This document shows positions 42,516 to 54,160 of a stretch of 64,000 nt of DNA, piece after piece. This DNA comes from Meandrina meandrites (Eukaryota; Cnidaria; Anthozoa; Scleractinia; Meandrinidae): the NCBI GenBank assembly GCA_963693305.1, contig OY855903.1:35513251-35577250 (forward strand), written 5' to 3'. The first letter of the stretch is position 1, and each line of letters starts with the position of its first letter. The position numbers and the translations under genes were made by a program. The notes beneath the pieces were generated by a model, which saw only the letters and a list, made by a program, of their open reading frames with translations, made no database searches and was not told where the DNA came from.

Positions 42516-43329
42516 TTATTTATCTGCTCCAGCACTTTCAAATTCAAGGCTATTCCTTTCAGCTTCAGTCTCATTTTCAACTTGACCAAGATTCTTCAGT
42601 CTTCGTTGCTTTTGTCTCTTAGACCGTGGATTTGAGAGGTCCATGTATGATGTCAAAGTTTGACCATCCGGATTTCTTACAACTCTTCTTCTATGCTGCA
42701 TTGCTGTCAGCTCCACTTCATGAATTTCTATCTGTCCACTATCATCCTCAGGCTCAGAATCATCTGAATCATCTGATTCTTCAAGCAAAGCAGTCAAATT
42801 TCTCCGATGAGCATCAGACATGCTGTCCAGCTTAAGACAGTATTCTTCAGAAAATGCATATGTCACATGCCCACTCTTCCAACCTGACGTCAATTCCTCT
42901 ACTGGAACCACCATGGGGGTTTGGTCTTCAGACTTGATGATACTGCCATAATATACTTTGACTGGTGGTGAGAGTACCACAAACTGTCTTCCTGGAATTG
43001 AATCCTCCTCAGTGGCCAACTCATCAAGCCAAAATCCAAACACATGGCAGCCAGATGTATTTCTGCTTGCCTGATGTGGCTTGTTGATTTGTAGTAGCCA
43101 CCATTTGTCGCCGGTAGGGATACCATTGTCTGTACCAGGATTTACTGCTACAATATCTCCTGGTAGGAAGAGATACTCATTTGACTGAACACGACCAACT
43201 AATGAAGCACTTGATTTCTCTCCTCTTTGGATTTCAAGGTCTTGCATTAATTGTTCAAAGGCTGGAAAGTGGGGCTGATACTCACTATCAATGTCATGTA
43301 ATACAGCATCCTTCTGGACAATCACACAT
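42516..43329 (-). pseudogene. NHL-type gene A: C-terminal part of the large exon (after the LINE)
   Basis: The minus-strand frame resumes after the LINE with V-I-V-Q-K-D-A-V-L-H-D-I-D-S-E-Y and runs 269 residues. It has a globular part (L-P-G-D-I-V-A-V-N, W-W-L-L-Q-I-N-K-P, V-F-G-F-W-L-D-E-L), then E-E-S-D-D-S-D-D-S-E-P-E-D-D (acidic) and basic R-S-K-R-Q-K-Q-R-R, ending at a stop at 42,516. It joins in frame to the 48,125 side once one copy of the target duplication is discounted, so both halves were one exon. Function unknown; the acidic/basic tail could suggest nuclear work, as inference only. Confidence 0.75.
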
Positions 43330-43544
43330 TTTTTTTTTAATATATCTTTATTTAAACAACAATTACATTACATTTCTAGATTAAAGTAAAAGGAACAAAG
43401 ACAAAAAAAAGAAGTACTAAGTAAATAACACATGACTACACTAACATACTTACAAGTGTTACAGAAAATTACATGTTGACCTAATTGCTAGTTAATTACG
43501 TTATATAACACATATTAACAGGGTTTTCTAATTTACAGTAATAA

Positions 43545-46500
43545 TTATATCGAGTTTTTACTATATAGGAACAAGCAACCATTACTGATTTTTCTTTCAA
43601 TATCACACTTATTTTTAATTTTCGATTGAAATCCTTGAATTTTGGGTAAGGTTTGGCTTCTTCTGCAGTTCCATAAGAATAATTTTCCAATTATTATGAA
43701 ATAGTTGAGTAGGTTAGATAAAGGGCATCGTTTCTCTAAAATTCCAAATAAAATGTTTTGCATAGAAAGGGAAATTTGTTGATTCAATAAAAGGCACCAA
43801 TAGGACTCAAAATCAATCCAAAACTTCTTGGAGTGAGAGCAATCGTAGAAAAGATGGGATAAAGTTTCAGGTTCAGCATTGCAAAAAGTACACAGATCAT
43901 CCATTTTGTAGCCAATTTTAAATAATTTGGTGTTAGTGTAAAGAGTAGAGTTTATAGCTTTGTATTGGAAGGCTTTTACATATGATTCAAGTGCAACTAA
44001 GTGCGGCAATGCAAACATTTGTTTGATTTGGTCCGTTGTAAAGTTGAAGTCATTCTGCAATTTAGATATTATATTTGGTGGTTTTGCTTTTTCTGAAACT
44101 AGTAGGGAGTAATAATCTTTTGATCTTTTAACTGTAACATCAAAGATATTGTTCTCAATTGAAAAAGAAGGGGATTCGGTTGATACAGTTACATTATTAG
44201 TATAGAATATCGGAGGCCTGCCCATTGAAGAAAGTTGGTTTTATAAATCTCGTTCGAGAAGTAACTAAAGGAGTCGGTTATGTTTAGATCGAATCGAAGA
44301 TCATGTATATTAATAATTCCTGATGCAAGGTAGTTTTTGAAATAAACTGGCTTATTATCTATTCGTATTTCTTTATTTTGCCAAATAATGTTTCGGTAAT
44401 CAGTTTCTGAAGAGAAAGTCTCGCGGAATTCAGACCACCATAGCAAAAGTTCATTGTAAAACTGTGAAGGAAAATTACAGTCCTTGATATCATAATTGCA
44501 GTTCAGAAAGAACAGGCCTCCAACGAGCTCTAGAAGATGAAGAAAATATCTCTTCCATGTTACAGTTGAATCATTAAATAGCCGTTGTAACCATGCTAAC
44601 CTTAAAGATTTAATCATACAGTCAACATCTATCATTTTTAAGCCGCCACTCTCATATTCATTGATTACTGATACACGAGTTACTTTGTCTACCCCTTTCC
44701 ATAGAAACTTAACTAGCAATTGATTTAGTTCGTTCACAACTTCTTTTGGTGAAGTTAATATCGAGAAAGCGTACACAAACTTTGGAATCAGAAAGAATTT
44801 GATTATTGTCACCTTGCCGTAAACAGATTGGCCCCTTGAGGACCAAATATTGATAAGTTTTTTAATACTATCTAGCCTTTCAATAAAATTCTTTTCTTTC
44901 AGCAATTTCCGATCGTATGTGAAATACATTCCTAAAGCTTTAATCGGGATTTTGGGCCATTCAATACCAAAGGGTTCTTCTTTACTTCCTTTTAATGATC
45001 CTATCCACATGCCCTCGGTTTTTGAGGAATTCATCTTAAGACCTGATATATTGTGGAAGATATCCAAGAGTTTAAATAGTGTTTTTGCCGAGTCAGTGTC
45101 ACTTAAAATTGCAGTTGTGTCATCAGCATACTGTAGGAGTTTTGTTTCTTCTTTTCCAATAGCAATTCCTTTTATATCTGGATTTTGTCGAATGGCAATG
45201 GCCAAAGTTTCCACAGCAACTACAAAAAGATATGGAGATAGTGGATCTCCCTGTCGAACGCCTCGTTCAAGTTTGAAGAAATTGGAAGTCATACCGTTGT
45301 TAATAACACAGCTTTGTATGTTTTTGTAGAAGACTCTGACCCAACGAAGGAAATCTGGACCGAAGTTGAATGTTTCAAGACATTTTAAGAGAAATTCCCA
45401 TTCAACACTATCAAAAGCCTTTTGGAAATCAATGAACAACATTAAACCAGGAATATTTTCTTTCGCAGTGAAATCCATTATGTCATAAATCGATCGTACT
45501 GTTTCTCCTATATAGCGATTGTTTACATATCCTGTCTGGTTTTCATGAATAATATCTGGTAACACCTTTTTTATCCTCCATGCAATTGCCTTTGTCATTA
45601 TTTTTGTATCGACGTTAACAAGAGAGATAGGGTGCCAATTTTCCAGCAGTGAGCGATCTTTGCCTTTCTTTTCAATTAGAGTAATGATTGCTTGTTGTTG
45701 AGAGCTTGACATCTCACCTTTTTCAAAGCATTCGTTCACACAGCTTATAAAACTATCACTTCTTGTTGCCCAGAATTTCTTATAGAATTCAATAGGAATG
45801 CCATCGTTCCCAGGAGTTTTATTGTGATGAAAACTGTCCAAGAGACAAAAACATTCTTCTGATGAAATTTTTCCTTCGCAAAGGGTTTTTTGTTCTTCAG
45901 AGAGTTTAGGTATATCTAAATTATTTAGGAAAGAAGAAATTTTCAATGTAATATCCGGATCACTATTGTTACTTTTGTACAGGTGTCAATAGACACGTTC
46001 TTGCTCCTTTAAGATCTTGAAAGGATTCATTTTAATAACACCACTTATATACAGTTTTCTTATGTGTTTTTTAATGTGATTTCTTTTCTCAAGGTTTAAG
46101 AAATATTTTGTGCTTTTTTCACCGTGTTTATGCCAACGAGCACGTGCACGTATTATTATTCCTTTGGTTTTTTCTTCATAAAAGGTTTCCAACTATTCCT
46201 GAACCGCATTACATAGAGTTGCATTGGACTCACTGGGTTTCGCTTCAAATTCTTCTTTTATCTTCCTAAATTCGTCTTGGAGATTTTTTTCTTTTTCATT
46301 CCTTTCCTTGGCTTTCTTCTTTGAGTAATTGATAGCATGGGCCTTTACGTTATATTTAATCCAGTCCCAGACACTTCGGCTGTCCGAAAGTTCTTTACGT
46401 CCCTCTGCAGCCCATAATGGAAGCATTTGAGTAACGCTGTTTACATATTCATTGTCCCCTAGCAAAGAACAATTCATTTTCCAATGTCCAGGACCTTTCA

Positions 46501-46867
46501 GCTCATTTTCTAGCTTTCCAATTTCTATCAAAATCGCATCATGGTCTGTTCTGATTGCAGGGATTATATCAGTCGATTGCACCAATTCATTCAAATTATT
46601 AGATATCAACCAGTAGTCAAGACGACAAAATATTCTTGGAGATTTTTGGCTCCACGTGAAACTCTTTGTTTCCGGATTTTGGATTCTCCATATATCAACC
46701 AAATTGAGTTGACTTTGTAAGCCTTCAATACAAGAAATAACTGATTTTCTTTGGACAAGTAAGCCTCCTTTTTTGTCAACCAGCGGATTTAATGGACAAT
46801 TAAACAATAAAACATCAGCCATCAAATTGCGTGTTGGATTCACAGGTGGAACTGCTGCAGAAGCCAA
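43545..46867 (-). pseudogene. L1-like ORF2: endonuclease remnant, reverse transcriptase, Cys-rich end
   Basis: From 46,867 the frame has the C-terminal half of an APE-type endonuclease (F-N-C-P-L-N-P-L-V-D-K-K-G-G, S-F-T-W-S, R-L-D-Y-W-L-I-S, T-D-H-D-A-I). Same-frame stops at 46,193 (TAG) and 45,986 (TGA) lead into the 585-codon RT frame (45,946-44,189) with T-P-G-N-D-G-I-P, D-F-Q-K-A-F-D-S-V, R-Q-G-D-P-L-S-P and the catalytic Q-Y-A-D-D-T. A frameshift near 44,225 gives the last frame (to 43,545) with C-T-F-C-N-A-E-P-E-T-L-S-H-L-F-Y-D-C, the C-terminal zinc-like motif of L1/Tx1 elements. About 130-150 N-terminal endonuclease residues with its first catalytic positions are missing. Confidence 0.88.
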
Positions 46868-47142
46868 ACCGGAGAAAAAATATATTTATGAAAAACACAA
46901 AAGAAAACAGCGAATAATTTAACACCCACGGGAGAAAGACTAAAGATGAATATAGGTGATTGTCGTAAATGAGATTAAAAAATGTTGCTCGATACCTTTT
47001 AGTTGTAAATCTACATGCATAAGTAATTGAAGCGTAGACACATACATGTACAAGAAAAAATATTAAATAAAAAATTAACATGGACACACAATCTGTTTGT
47101 TGGATGCGCATTGAAGCCCTACAGCTCCCCATCTACTTAAGC

Positions 47143-48003
47143 TTAAGTGTTATTCATAATCAGTCCATAATAAGGAAGGTCTTCGGTTTTGATCCCTCTA
47201 TAAACTTCTCCGTTAATAATCAATTTGTCCACTTTAAAAAACGCAGACTGCTTACCTTGCTTTGCTTTTTTGAGAACCGGGTACAATTTCTCATGAATCT
47301 TGTCGATTTCTTCGGGGTAATCGTGCGATATTCCAATTCCCGTACCTTTCAGATTTTTTACTTTTGACCAGACGAACTCTTTGTCTTGATAGAAGCTGAA
47401 TTTAGCAATAACAGGCCTTATCTTAGTAGAACCTTGCGGGTTTCGCCGAGATGGTAATTGATGAACCCGCTCAAAACGAATTTCCTTCATATCTCCTCTT
47501 GATATTTTCATTTTCTCTTCCATCATTGAACGAACTAAATCTTCGGTGTCTCGAGGTGTCTCACCTTCAGTCTCCTGAAGATTGAAAATCTCGATGCTTT
47601 CCCTTCTGGTGTAAGCTTCTAATTTGATGTTGCGGCATTTCAACTGTTGGATGTCTTTGTTAAGTTTCTTTAGTTCTTGGTTGTCTGTTTCGGATTGGGA
47701 ACTTAAACTGACAACACAGGTTTTTAGGTCATTCAGGTCCTTCTCTGTGTTTTCAGCAGCCTTCTTTAAATCCTTGTTTTCCTCTTCTACTTCTGTTAAG
47801 CGCTTTTTCAATGATGCTATCTCAGAGAATAGTCCCAGAAGCTTGTCGATCTTCGCTTCTAGTTTCGAGATGCTCGTTGAAGCATCACAACAGTGGCCTG
47901 TCACGCAGTCTTCGTCCGTTTGGGAACCGGTTGTTTGCCTTTGCCTTTTTCTGAAAGTGGATTTAACATCAGTGGTGGTTTCTTCCCTTTTGTCTTGATC
48001 CAT
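47143..48003 (-). CDS. L1-like ORF1 protein (coiled coil, RNA-binding)
   Basis: The complete 286-residue ORF has a Met start 105 bp inside the element. Residues about 55-125 are a heptad-like coiled coil (I-S-K-L-E-A-K-I-D-K-L, K-K-R-L-T-E-V-E-E-E-N), and the following part has Y-T-R-R-E-S-I-E-I-F-N-L and R-P-V-I-A-K-F-S-F-Y, the RRM-like region of Transposase_22/L1 ORF1. In L1 it trimerises and coats element RNA. It appears open and the best preserved gene of this LINE. Confidence 0.85.
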   Translation of the reverse strand: MDQDKREETTTDVKSTFRKRQRQTTGSQTDEDCVTGHCCDASTSISKLEAKIDKLLGLFSEIASLKKRLTEVEEENKDLKKAAENTEKDLNDLKTCVVSLSSQSETDNQELKKLNKDIQQLKCRNIKLEAYTRRESIEIFNLQETEGETPRDTEDLVRSMMEEKMKISRGDMKEIRFERVHQLPSRRNPQGSTKIRPVIAKFSFYQDKEFVWSKVKNLKGTGIGISHDYPEEIDKIHEKLYPVLKKAKQGKQSAFFKVDKLIINGEVYRGIKTEDLPYYGLIMNNT

Positions 48004-48124
48004 TTTAAGCAGACGGAGGGCTGAATTGTATCAATATTCACATATTTTCAAATCTTCTTTCAGACAGACCAAATACACGTCCGCCACCTTGCTCCGCCAC
48101 CAGGCCTCCTGGACAATCACACAT

Positions 48125-49078
48125 GGTCCGTAACCACACTTGTATCTGTACAGGTCACGAATGTTCTGCGATGGCCTAGATTTTGTCAAAACATTTAGCA
48201 TTCTTGCTACCTTCAGGTCTTCTTTGGACTGTTCACTGGGCACATTCTGACTTTGTTGGGGATTGAACTTTTCACATCACCTCTTGTACTGCACAATGGT
48301 GTCCACACTTGACAAACTCGAGCTGTGGGTGGGTTGATATGCACTGAAACAGTTTGTATGACAGGCATGAGGGCATTTACAGGTTTTCTTTATCAGCTTG
48401 ATCTCATGGTGGCCTTTACTTTGCATGTACTGTTGCATGGTTTGGTGCCTGTATTGCCCTGATTGCTTGTGTTTAGCAAAGCCATGTTCTTTCCTCGATT
48501 CATTGACAAATGCATACAAGTTGTGACCAGCTAGGATATCCTGATGCTCTAATATATCAAATGATTGAATATGGGCCTCCAAGGCCTTCACAGTTTCTGA
48601 AAAACCTTGCACAGATACATGGTAAACAGTTCCTTCCGGGCCAGCTGTGGCTGTTTTAAGGAAGTCTTTCCTCCTGGCTAACAAGGTCTCCAAGTAGGCA
48701 AGCGAATCAATCAGCTTCTTGGTCCCATCCACAAATGGTGCCACAGGGCATTTCCCTACTTGAGCCAGATGGTTCTGTTCTTTCTTTGGGAGGAATCCTA
48801 TTGCTTGGTAAATTTGTCTTATTGTAGGCATAAATCTACAAGCAAATTCCACACTGGTGTGCATTTTGATGTAACCATTCTGATGTCCATCAAAGCACAA
48901 CCCAGTTGGTTCTGACAGCTGGGCCTTTGAACTAGGGCCATCTAAGCAGCCAGCATTTCCAGTTCCTATTGTGCATTGGACACCAAAGAAGTTATCCTCA
49001 TTTTCTTTCAGAATTGAAATCTTGTGACCTTGAATATCAGAAACGCCAACATTTCCATCTGGCCCCAGTTGTTCAAAG

Positions 49079-49115
<37 letters not shown>

Positions 49116-49647
49116 GTGGATAGTGTAGTTTGTTTTGCCAACACTTATCCGCTGGATAGCGATTTATCCAGTGGATAGCATTATCCACCCTTTGAACAAC
49201 TGGGGCCTGATGACAAAGCCACATCAAACGCTTGTTTGAAACCTTGGACAGCAACTTTAACAACTTTGGTTTCTAGCTCTATTTCTTTGACAGTGTGACC
49301 ATCAGCAACAAAGACAATTCCAGGAGTCCTTGAGAGACAAAGACCATGGGGCGACTGCAAATTATCCACAACCTTCACAAGTTGGCCAGCGGTGAATGTT
49401 TCATCCATGCGTACCAAATAAACACTAGTCCCTTCTGTAACTACAAACGACTCCCTTCCAATGACTGCTAGCCCCTCAGGCTTCCAATTTCCAATTGTGG
49501 AAGTAAGAGGCTGTAATTTTTGTGTTCCTACAAACTTGTCTGCTTGAAAGGAGTGCACACCCTTGATCAACCGGATACACGAGTTTCCTTTGTCGCACAC
49601 AAAGGCTACTTCATTTTTTCCAGGTTCAACAATCAGAACATCGATAC
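48125..49647 (-). pseudogene. NHL-type gene A: large exon upstream of the LINE
   Basis: On the minus strand CCATCCTGCAG precedes the exon at 49,647, in phase with the 51,192 exon. It reads I-D-V-L-I-V-E-P-G-K-N-E-V-A-F-V, C-I-R-L-I-K-G, then repeat-like blades W-K-P-E-G-L-A-V-I, S-P-H-G-L-C-L-S and G-I-V-F-V-A-D-G-H, an interrupting MITE (49,206-49,061), then D-G-N-V-G-V-S-D, G-T-G-N-A-G-C-L-D-G-P, L-S-E-P-T-G-L-C-F-D-G. These P-x-G-L-x-V and A-D/C-D strand patterns are NHL beta-propeller repeats. A helical middle region follows (K-K-L-I-D-S-L-A-Y-L, V-K-A-L-E-A-H). An in-frame TGA at 48,279-48,277 lies in this exon, but the frame continues to the LINE junction. NHL propellers bind protein or RNA; the role here is unknown. 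Confidence 0.72.
49061..49206. mobile_element. MITE in the coding exon of NHL-type gene A, 146 bp
   Basis: GGCCCCAGTTGTTCAAAGGG at 49,061 is inverted at the right end (to 49,206), with further pairing through GGTGGATAACGCTATCCAC. It encodes nothing. The exon frame rejoins cleanly (S-S then D-G-N-V) if the insert and a 2-3 bp duplication (CAG or CA) are removed, so it arrived after the gene was formed. Confidence 0.88.
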
Positions 49648-51191
49648 CTGCAGGATGGCAAAATGATGCCTTTCATGCTGGTACTGGGTTTTGGTGTGCT
49701 GGACCTGTAAAAATGGGGAAAAATGGGAAATTTTGTGTCAGGTTGGGTCAGACACTACACAATAAAGAAAATAGCTGGCTGTGACATCAAAACAAGAACA
49801 GAAGCCAGATTACATCTTTTTCTGTTGAAAGAAGCCAAAGAGAGAGTCATACAGTGTACTTGGATGTTATCGTTATTCCTACAGACAGTATTTTCCCTAT
49901 TTGTTCAGTACGAGAGAATGAATTTCACATAGAAAAAGTGAGCTTTATTACATTGCAAAAAAAAGTCGAAGCCATGAACACAAAATGGCAAAACAGACAT
50001 TGCCGAAAAATGTCCAAGATTCTTATGTGGTGATGAATTTTCAGAAACATTTAATTGCCAATAATTGAGTTTTAGCAGCCAGATAAAGTTACACAAAAAA
50101 CATCCTTGCTTGCTTTACTCTAACAGTTTCATGCCATAGCCACAAGCTAGCCACAAATGAGATCAAGTCACAGTGGCATTCCTTTAAAACAAACTTCTTA
50201 AAAGGTGTGGTTCACACAAATCAATATAATAACAAAAATATGCAACAGTGTATCAATATTTTTCAATGACATATTGAACTGGGAATCTGTTAGCCAGCTA
50301 AAGGCTACAGTGTAAAGGCTACATTACAAAAACACTAAAAAGTCTATTTATATGCCATTTACCGGGATGGTCCCATGTCCCCAGTGCAATGCACTTGGTT
50401 GGAATGTGCCAGTTTCCCATGCCAATGAATTAATATTCAGCATCTAGAAGACATTCAAAACATTAATGGAATAAAATATATAACAAATGAAATATAGTGA
50501 AAATCTCCAACAAAATAAAGTCAACCCTCAAAATTTTGCATAAGAACCTACAGTGACTGTCACTTATCAAAACACCCAATTTTCTTGTTCGATATTGAAA
50601 ATAAAACCTGGCACTTTACAACACTTATGATACTGTAAAAGCATTTAACTATTTAGCATCTGGGTGGATTATTTATTTTTTGCCCTCAAGGCAGGGGGAC
50701 TTAACAGAAATATATGGTGGAAGAGCCCCCAAGGGGGAGCTATACAATAAAGTATGTATGTATGTATGGATGTATGTATGTATGTAAATAGGTTCTTATT
50801 ACAAAATCTGGACTTCAAATAATAGCCTTAGTCAGCACACCTCAAAGCCATTCTTGCCAAGCTCAAAAAATGCCTGTAACCTCCATCCATCAATGAACAA
50901 AAAAGGAAAATACTTCAATGACATGCCTATGTCTATATTCCCGAACAAAGAGCACTGAAATTTTTGTGTATCACATGTACTGTAAGTTATAGATTATTTT
51001 TTTAATCTTTCTGGGTGATGAGTGAGGGAATATTCAACGCAATTATTATTTTTTTTTAATTTCCATTCCTTTCCTTAAAACAAAAGAAAAAAATGAATTG
51101 ATTTGAACATTTGTTAATACAGAAATATATTTAACAAAAAGCATGCATAGCATTTAATAATGTTCAGTTAAGTAGATGAAAGACAACACCT
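49648..51191 (-). other. Intron of NHL-type gene A
   Basis: Bounded by a GTAGGT donor (51,191 side) and CCTGCAG acceptor (49,648 side). It contains a (TATG)n microsatellite at 50,750-50,785. No exon was recognised inside. Confidence 0.65.
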
Positions 51192-51404
51192 ACCAGTCCA
51201 AAGAATATCTCCATTGGCATTTGTTGTGATGAACAGAGGACAGCCAAGTATGCTGTGTGACTTTGCCTCTGTAGCTGTTGGTTTATACTGCTCAGGCACC
51301 AGGGTTGTCACGATGGCTCCTGTTTCTTTCACTATTTCTTCTAATGGCTGCGAGACTGTTTGATAACCTTTGGCGTTGATTGTAACCTCAAGCTACAAAA
51401 TTAT
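51192..51404 (-). CDS. NHL-type gene A: upstream exon
   Basis: ATAATTTTGTAG precedes L-E-V-T-I-N-A-K-G-Y-Q-T-V-S-Q-P-L-E-E-I-V, then L-V-P-E-Q-Y-K-P-T-A-T and A-N-G-D-I-L-W-T ending at a GTAGGT donor. The last codon splits G|GT and rejoins in phase with the 49,647 exon (W-T-G-I-D-V). The first coding exon is not identified; a possible leader with a GTGAGT donor lies near 51,455. Confidence 0.65.
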
Positions 51405-51482
51405 TCCGACTTTGTTTTGCGCTAGAGTTACGGAACAAAGATTCGTGTGTTTTACTCACAGCGTACTTAGCAGTAAAGGTAA

Positions 51483-51590
51483 TAGTCTGGCGGTTATCGA
51501 CCAAAAAATGGCTCAATTGTTCAAATTAGTGATAAAAGCATGAAACTTTCACAGATTACTAATGACCCTAAGGGTAGTAAATCCTGATAT
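51483..51590 (-). repeat. Upstream 100-bp sequence shared by both NHL-type genes (copy A)
   Basis: Its reverse complement (ATCAGGATTTACTACCCTTA ... GGTCGATAACCGCC) matches 61,160-61,257 nearly base for base, apart from an insertion of about 10 bp. It lies about 80 bp upstream of the 51,404 exon, in the same orientation relative to the gene as copy B. Confidence 0.85.
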
Positions 51591-52361
51591 GTGACCCTCC
51601 ACGGGAAAACAGGGACAAAGGTGATAGCATGCTCACAACACGCAAACACACACGCTTAGCGTGTCTAATGTCAAGGATATGTGCATATTTAATCAATATA
51701 ACAATGCAGGACACACTAGCTTTGTTTCGGGATATTTAGCACGCTAAACCTTTTGTTTCATTAAGTGTGCTCGGGGTCACGCTTAGCGTGCAACTTAACA
51801 TGCTAAACACTCAAGAACACGCTAGAATTTTGGTGGAAACCACACATTCACTACAGATTATTTTATCCCTAAATAACTATAATTATGAGAGACTAACACG
51901 AACGAAGAAGCAACATCAAAAGTAAACCCTTTAGTTATTCGAGTTAAATGTATGATCTACTGATCTACAAGTCAAATCGTTTTTTCCCCTTCGGCTGCTC
52001 ACTGTAGCTCTCCAACGGTTCCTGTTATAATATTACTGTCAAAGTTGTCACATCATGTAGTTCCGATATCATCCAACATATCGACTGATTTGATCAGGTT
52101 CCAGGGGGTGGAGGGGTCGGGAGGGGTGGGGTCGGGGATCTGCTGGAGCCCCGCTCTTTTGGAGCAGTAAACCCCTAAGAGACCCTGTTTGGTCTTTCTT
52201 GGTGTTCCTTATGTTTCGTATCACGATTGTTCAGGTTTCGATCTTAATCTTTCCCAGAGTTTTTTTTTATTTCTTGCTGTCAGAATGAACAAAAATCTGG
52301 GCTTGGCCAAGCATATCTGCAGTTTTAAATTATGACGGCGTTTACATATTTTTCAATGCAG
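51591..52361. other. No gene recognised; TTAGCGTG-type inverted motifs
   Basis: 51,640-51,840 has several ACGCTTAGCGTG / TTTAGCACGCTAAA inverted motifs, perhaps a degraded foldback element. The rest is unassigned. Confidence 0.4.
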
Positions 52362-52580
52362 GTCAATTTGAATTGACTGCTGAACATGAGTGCATAACAA
52401 TCTGTCCTCGTCATCGTGACATTTACGGAATACGTTGGACCTGTGGAAAGTCGCGTTGTTGCATTCAAAAGGAGTTTAGTGGTCACTCGTCACAACCACC
52501 AAAAGGAAATCGTGGTGTCAACTTGTTTCAGGCTAAAGTCTTGGTTGCTGAAACCGGAAAAGTTATTCATGTTGGCTCGC
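52362..52580 (+). CDS. Unnamed gene family copy 2: CPRHRD exon
   Basis: TTCAATGCAG precedes F-E-L-T-A-E-H-E-C, then I-T-I-C-P-R-H-R-D-I-Y-G-I-R-W-T-C-G-K-S-R-C-C, K-G-N-R-G-V-N and V-I-H-V-G-S ending at a GTAAGT donor. It is the clear paralogue of 18,251-18,469 and keeps the splice site lost in copy 1. The Cys/His spacing suggests a metal-binding fold. Confidence 0.65.
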
Positions 52581-52705
52581 GTAAGTTCCTTCGATATAAT
52601 TTAAAGCTGGCTGACCTTCAAAGAAGGGAAACGCTTTATCTATGACCATCCAATATAGAGATGCCTATTATCAATTGAAAATATTATTGTCATTAGGATT
52701 GCCAT

Positions 52706-52706
52706 T

Positions 52707-52741
<35 letters not shown>

Positions 52742-52785
52742 TCATCACCGTCGTCAATATTGTTGTTGTTGTTGTTGTTGTTGTT
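52706..52785 (+). repeat. (TCA)n and (GTT)n microsatellites
   Basis: About 11 TCA units run to 52,740, then a (TTG)n tract at 52,760-52,785, inside the intron after the CPRHRD exon. 52,850-52,965 continues with imperfect units like GCTTATT(A/G)GAA. Confidence 0.85.
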
Positions 52786-53003
52786 AGGGGTGCTTGTTGG
52801 ATTAGGGCCACCGAGAGTATGGGCGAAAAAAGAAATAGGCTAGCTTCTTAGAATAGGGGCAATTGTTAGAATGCAGGCGCCTGTTGGAAGAGGGCGGGCG
52901 CTTATTGAAATAAGGCTCTTATAGAATGGAGGGCTTATTGGAACAAGAGCGCTTATTAGAATGGAAGTTCAAATAACTTATTATTCTTACCTTAATTTTC
53001 TAG

Positions 53004-53307
53004 CAATATGCCCACAGTGCAGGCAAAAAATAAGTCATTTAGCAGGAACTGCTATTGAAGAAAAGGTCAACCAAGAAGCGTATGATTGTGATGAGGAAGA
53101 ACATGGAACAAAAGGAAATGAAACAAAAGAGGAAGACAGTGAAGAGAGAGGACTGGAAATGCAGAGAATGACCAGAAGAACACTTGTGTTTTTGCGGAAG
53201 AAAGTTATTGTCTTGTACATGAAGTAAATAAAGTGGCTTTGCCAGAAGATGTTGTCGAAGCAAGTTTCCGGTTAGAAGAATCGATAACTGAAGACCAAGA
53301 AAGCACG
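53004..53307 (+). pseudogene. Unnamed gene family copy 2: CxxC exon
   Basis: TTTTCTAG precedes I-C-P-Q-C-R-Q-K-I-S-H-L-A-G-T, then an acidic E-E-E-H-G-T-K and an E-E-D-S-E-E-R stretch. A frame change near 53,190 is needed to reach E-E-S-I-T-E-D-Q-E-S-T at the GTAAGT donor (53,308). The splice phase matches copy 1. Confidence 0.58.
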
Positions 53308-53564
53308 GTAAGTCATGTCTCATTTGAACAATTTTTACTTCTTCGCCTTTCCTGTGATGGACAAAACCAAACATTACATTTCTTTAATAAGTCAAGTACG
53401 AAGTCCCGCTCTTAGCCACTAATTAAACACAAACTCTCAGTTTGTATCTTACTGTACGAAATCGAATGAACCAGTTATTTGTCTTTTCCTCTGGAGAAAA
53501 AAATTGAAGTCAGGGTTAGCGAGCGGGACTTACCGTAAACGATTCAGCATCTATCCCGGTTTCC

Positions 53565-53800
53565 GTAGCACGAAGAGACTAGGAGTATTTCTACTCCACC
53601 CTGGATGGGATGCTAGTCCATCGCATGGTTACCCCCAGCAGTAAATTAGCCGGTACCCATTTATACACCTGGGTGGAGAGAGGCACTATGAGAGTAAAGT
53701 GTCTTGCCTAAGAACACAACGCAGTGCCCCGGCCAGGGCTCGAGCCCGGATCGTTCGATCCATAGTCCAGCGCACAAACCATTAGGCCACCGTGCCTCCC
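53565..53800 (-). mobile_element. tRNA-derived SINE
   Basis: On the minus strand, from 53,800: GGAGGCACGGTGGCCTAATG (A-box-like), then GATCCGGGCTCGAGCCC (B-box-like), then a body with GGCAAGACACTTTAC, CCCAGGTGTATAAATGGGTA and GGATGGGATG-type segments in the complementary strand. The head is tRNA-like and the body matches a SINE class widespread in marine invertebrates. It is in the intron of copy 2. Confidence 0.75.
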
Positions 53801-54160
53801 AACGACCGGGATAAGCTCAAGTCTGGTAAGCCACTAGACTCGTATGCAGACTTTACCATTCAGCCTCTATTGGTTCAACGAAAACAAATTTAAAAAAAAC
53901 ACGAGAGAAACCGCCAGCGAAGCAAGCGCGGGCGCGAGGGATGGGATGGGAGAACCTTCCATCCCCCACGCCGCCCCCTTCTCTTCTAGCTTTAACAATC
54001 GCGTTCAAGGGTCTCGCGACTCTGTGAACAGTCTAGGCGTACCGTACAATACAAGCTGTAGAATGGACCAGTCATAGAAAACTAGCCTGGTTTAGGCGTT
54101 TGCGCGCACTAAGTCAGCATAATCTAAGATACTATAACTTCAGTTACTGTTTGTTTAAAG

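Larger units (their letters stand above)
43330..48108 (-). mobile_element. L1/Tx1-like LINE, 4.8 kb, inserted in an exon
   Basis: CTGGACAATCACACAT occurs at both borders (43,314-43,329 and 48,109-48,124), a 16-bp target-site duplication. On the minus strand the element has a short 5' UTR, ORF1 (48,003-47,143), a damaged ORF2 (46,867-43,545), and a 3' UTR ending in a poly-A (T run at 43,330-43,339). The endonuclease N-terminus is deleted between ORF1 and ORF2, and ORF2 has two stops and a frameshift. It interrupts NHL-type gene A in sense with the host gene. Confidence 0.9.

Noticed and set aside
44850..45329. 159-codon plus-strand open frame
   Set aside because: It lies opposite the LINE reverse-transcriptase frame and is its shadow.
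47624..47998. 124-codon plus-strand open frame
   Set aside because: Antisense shadow of the LINE ORF1 coiled coil.
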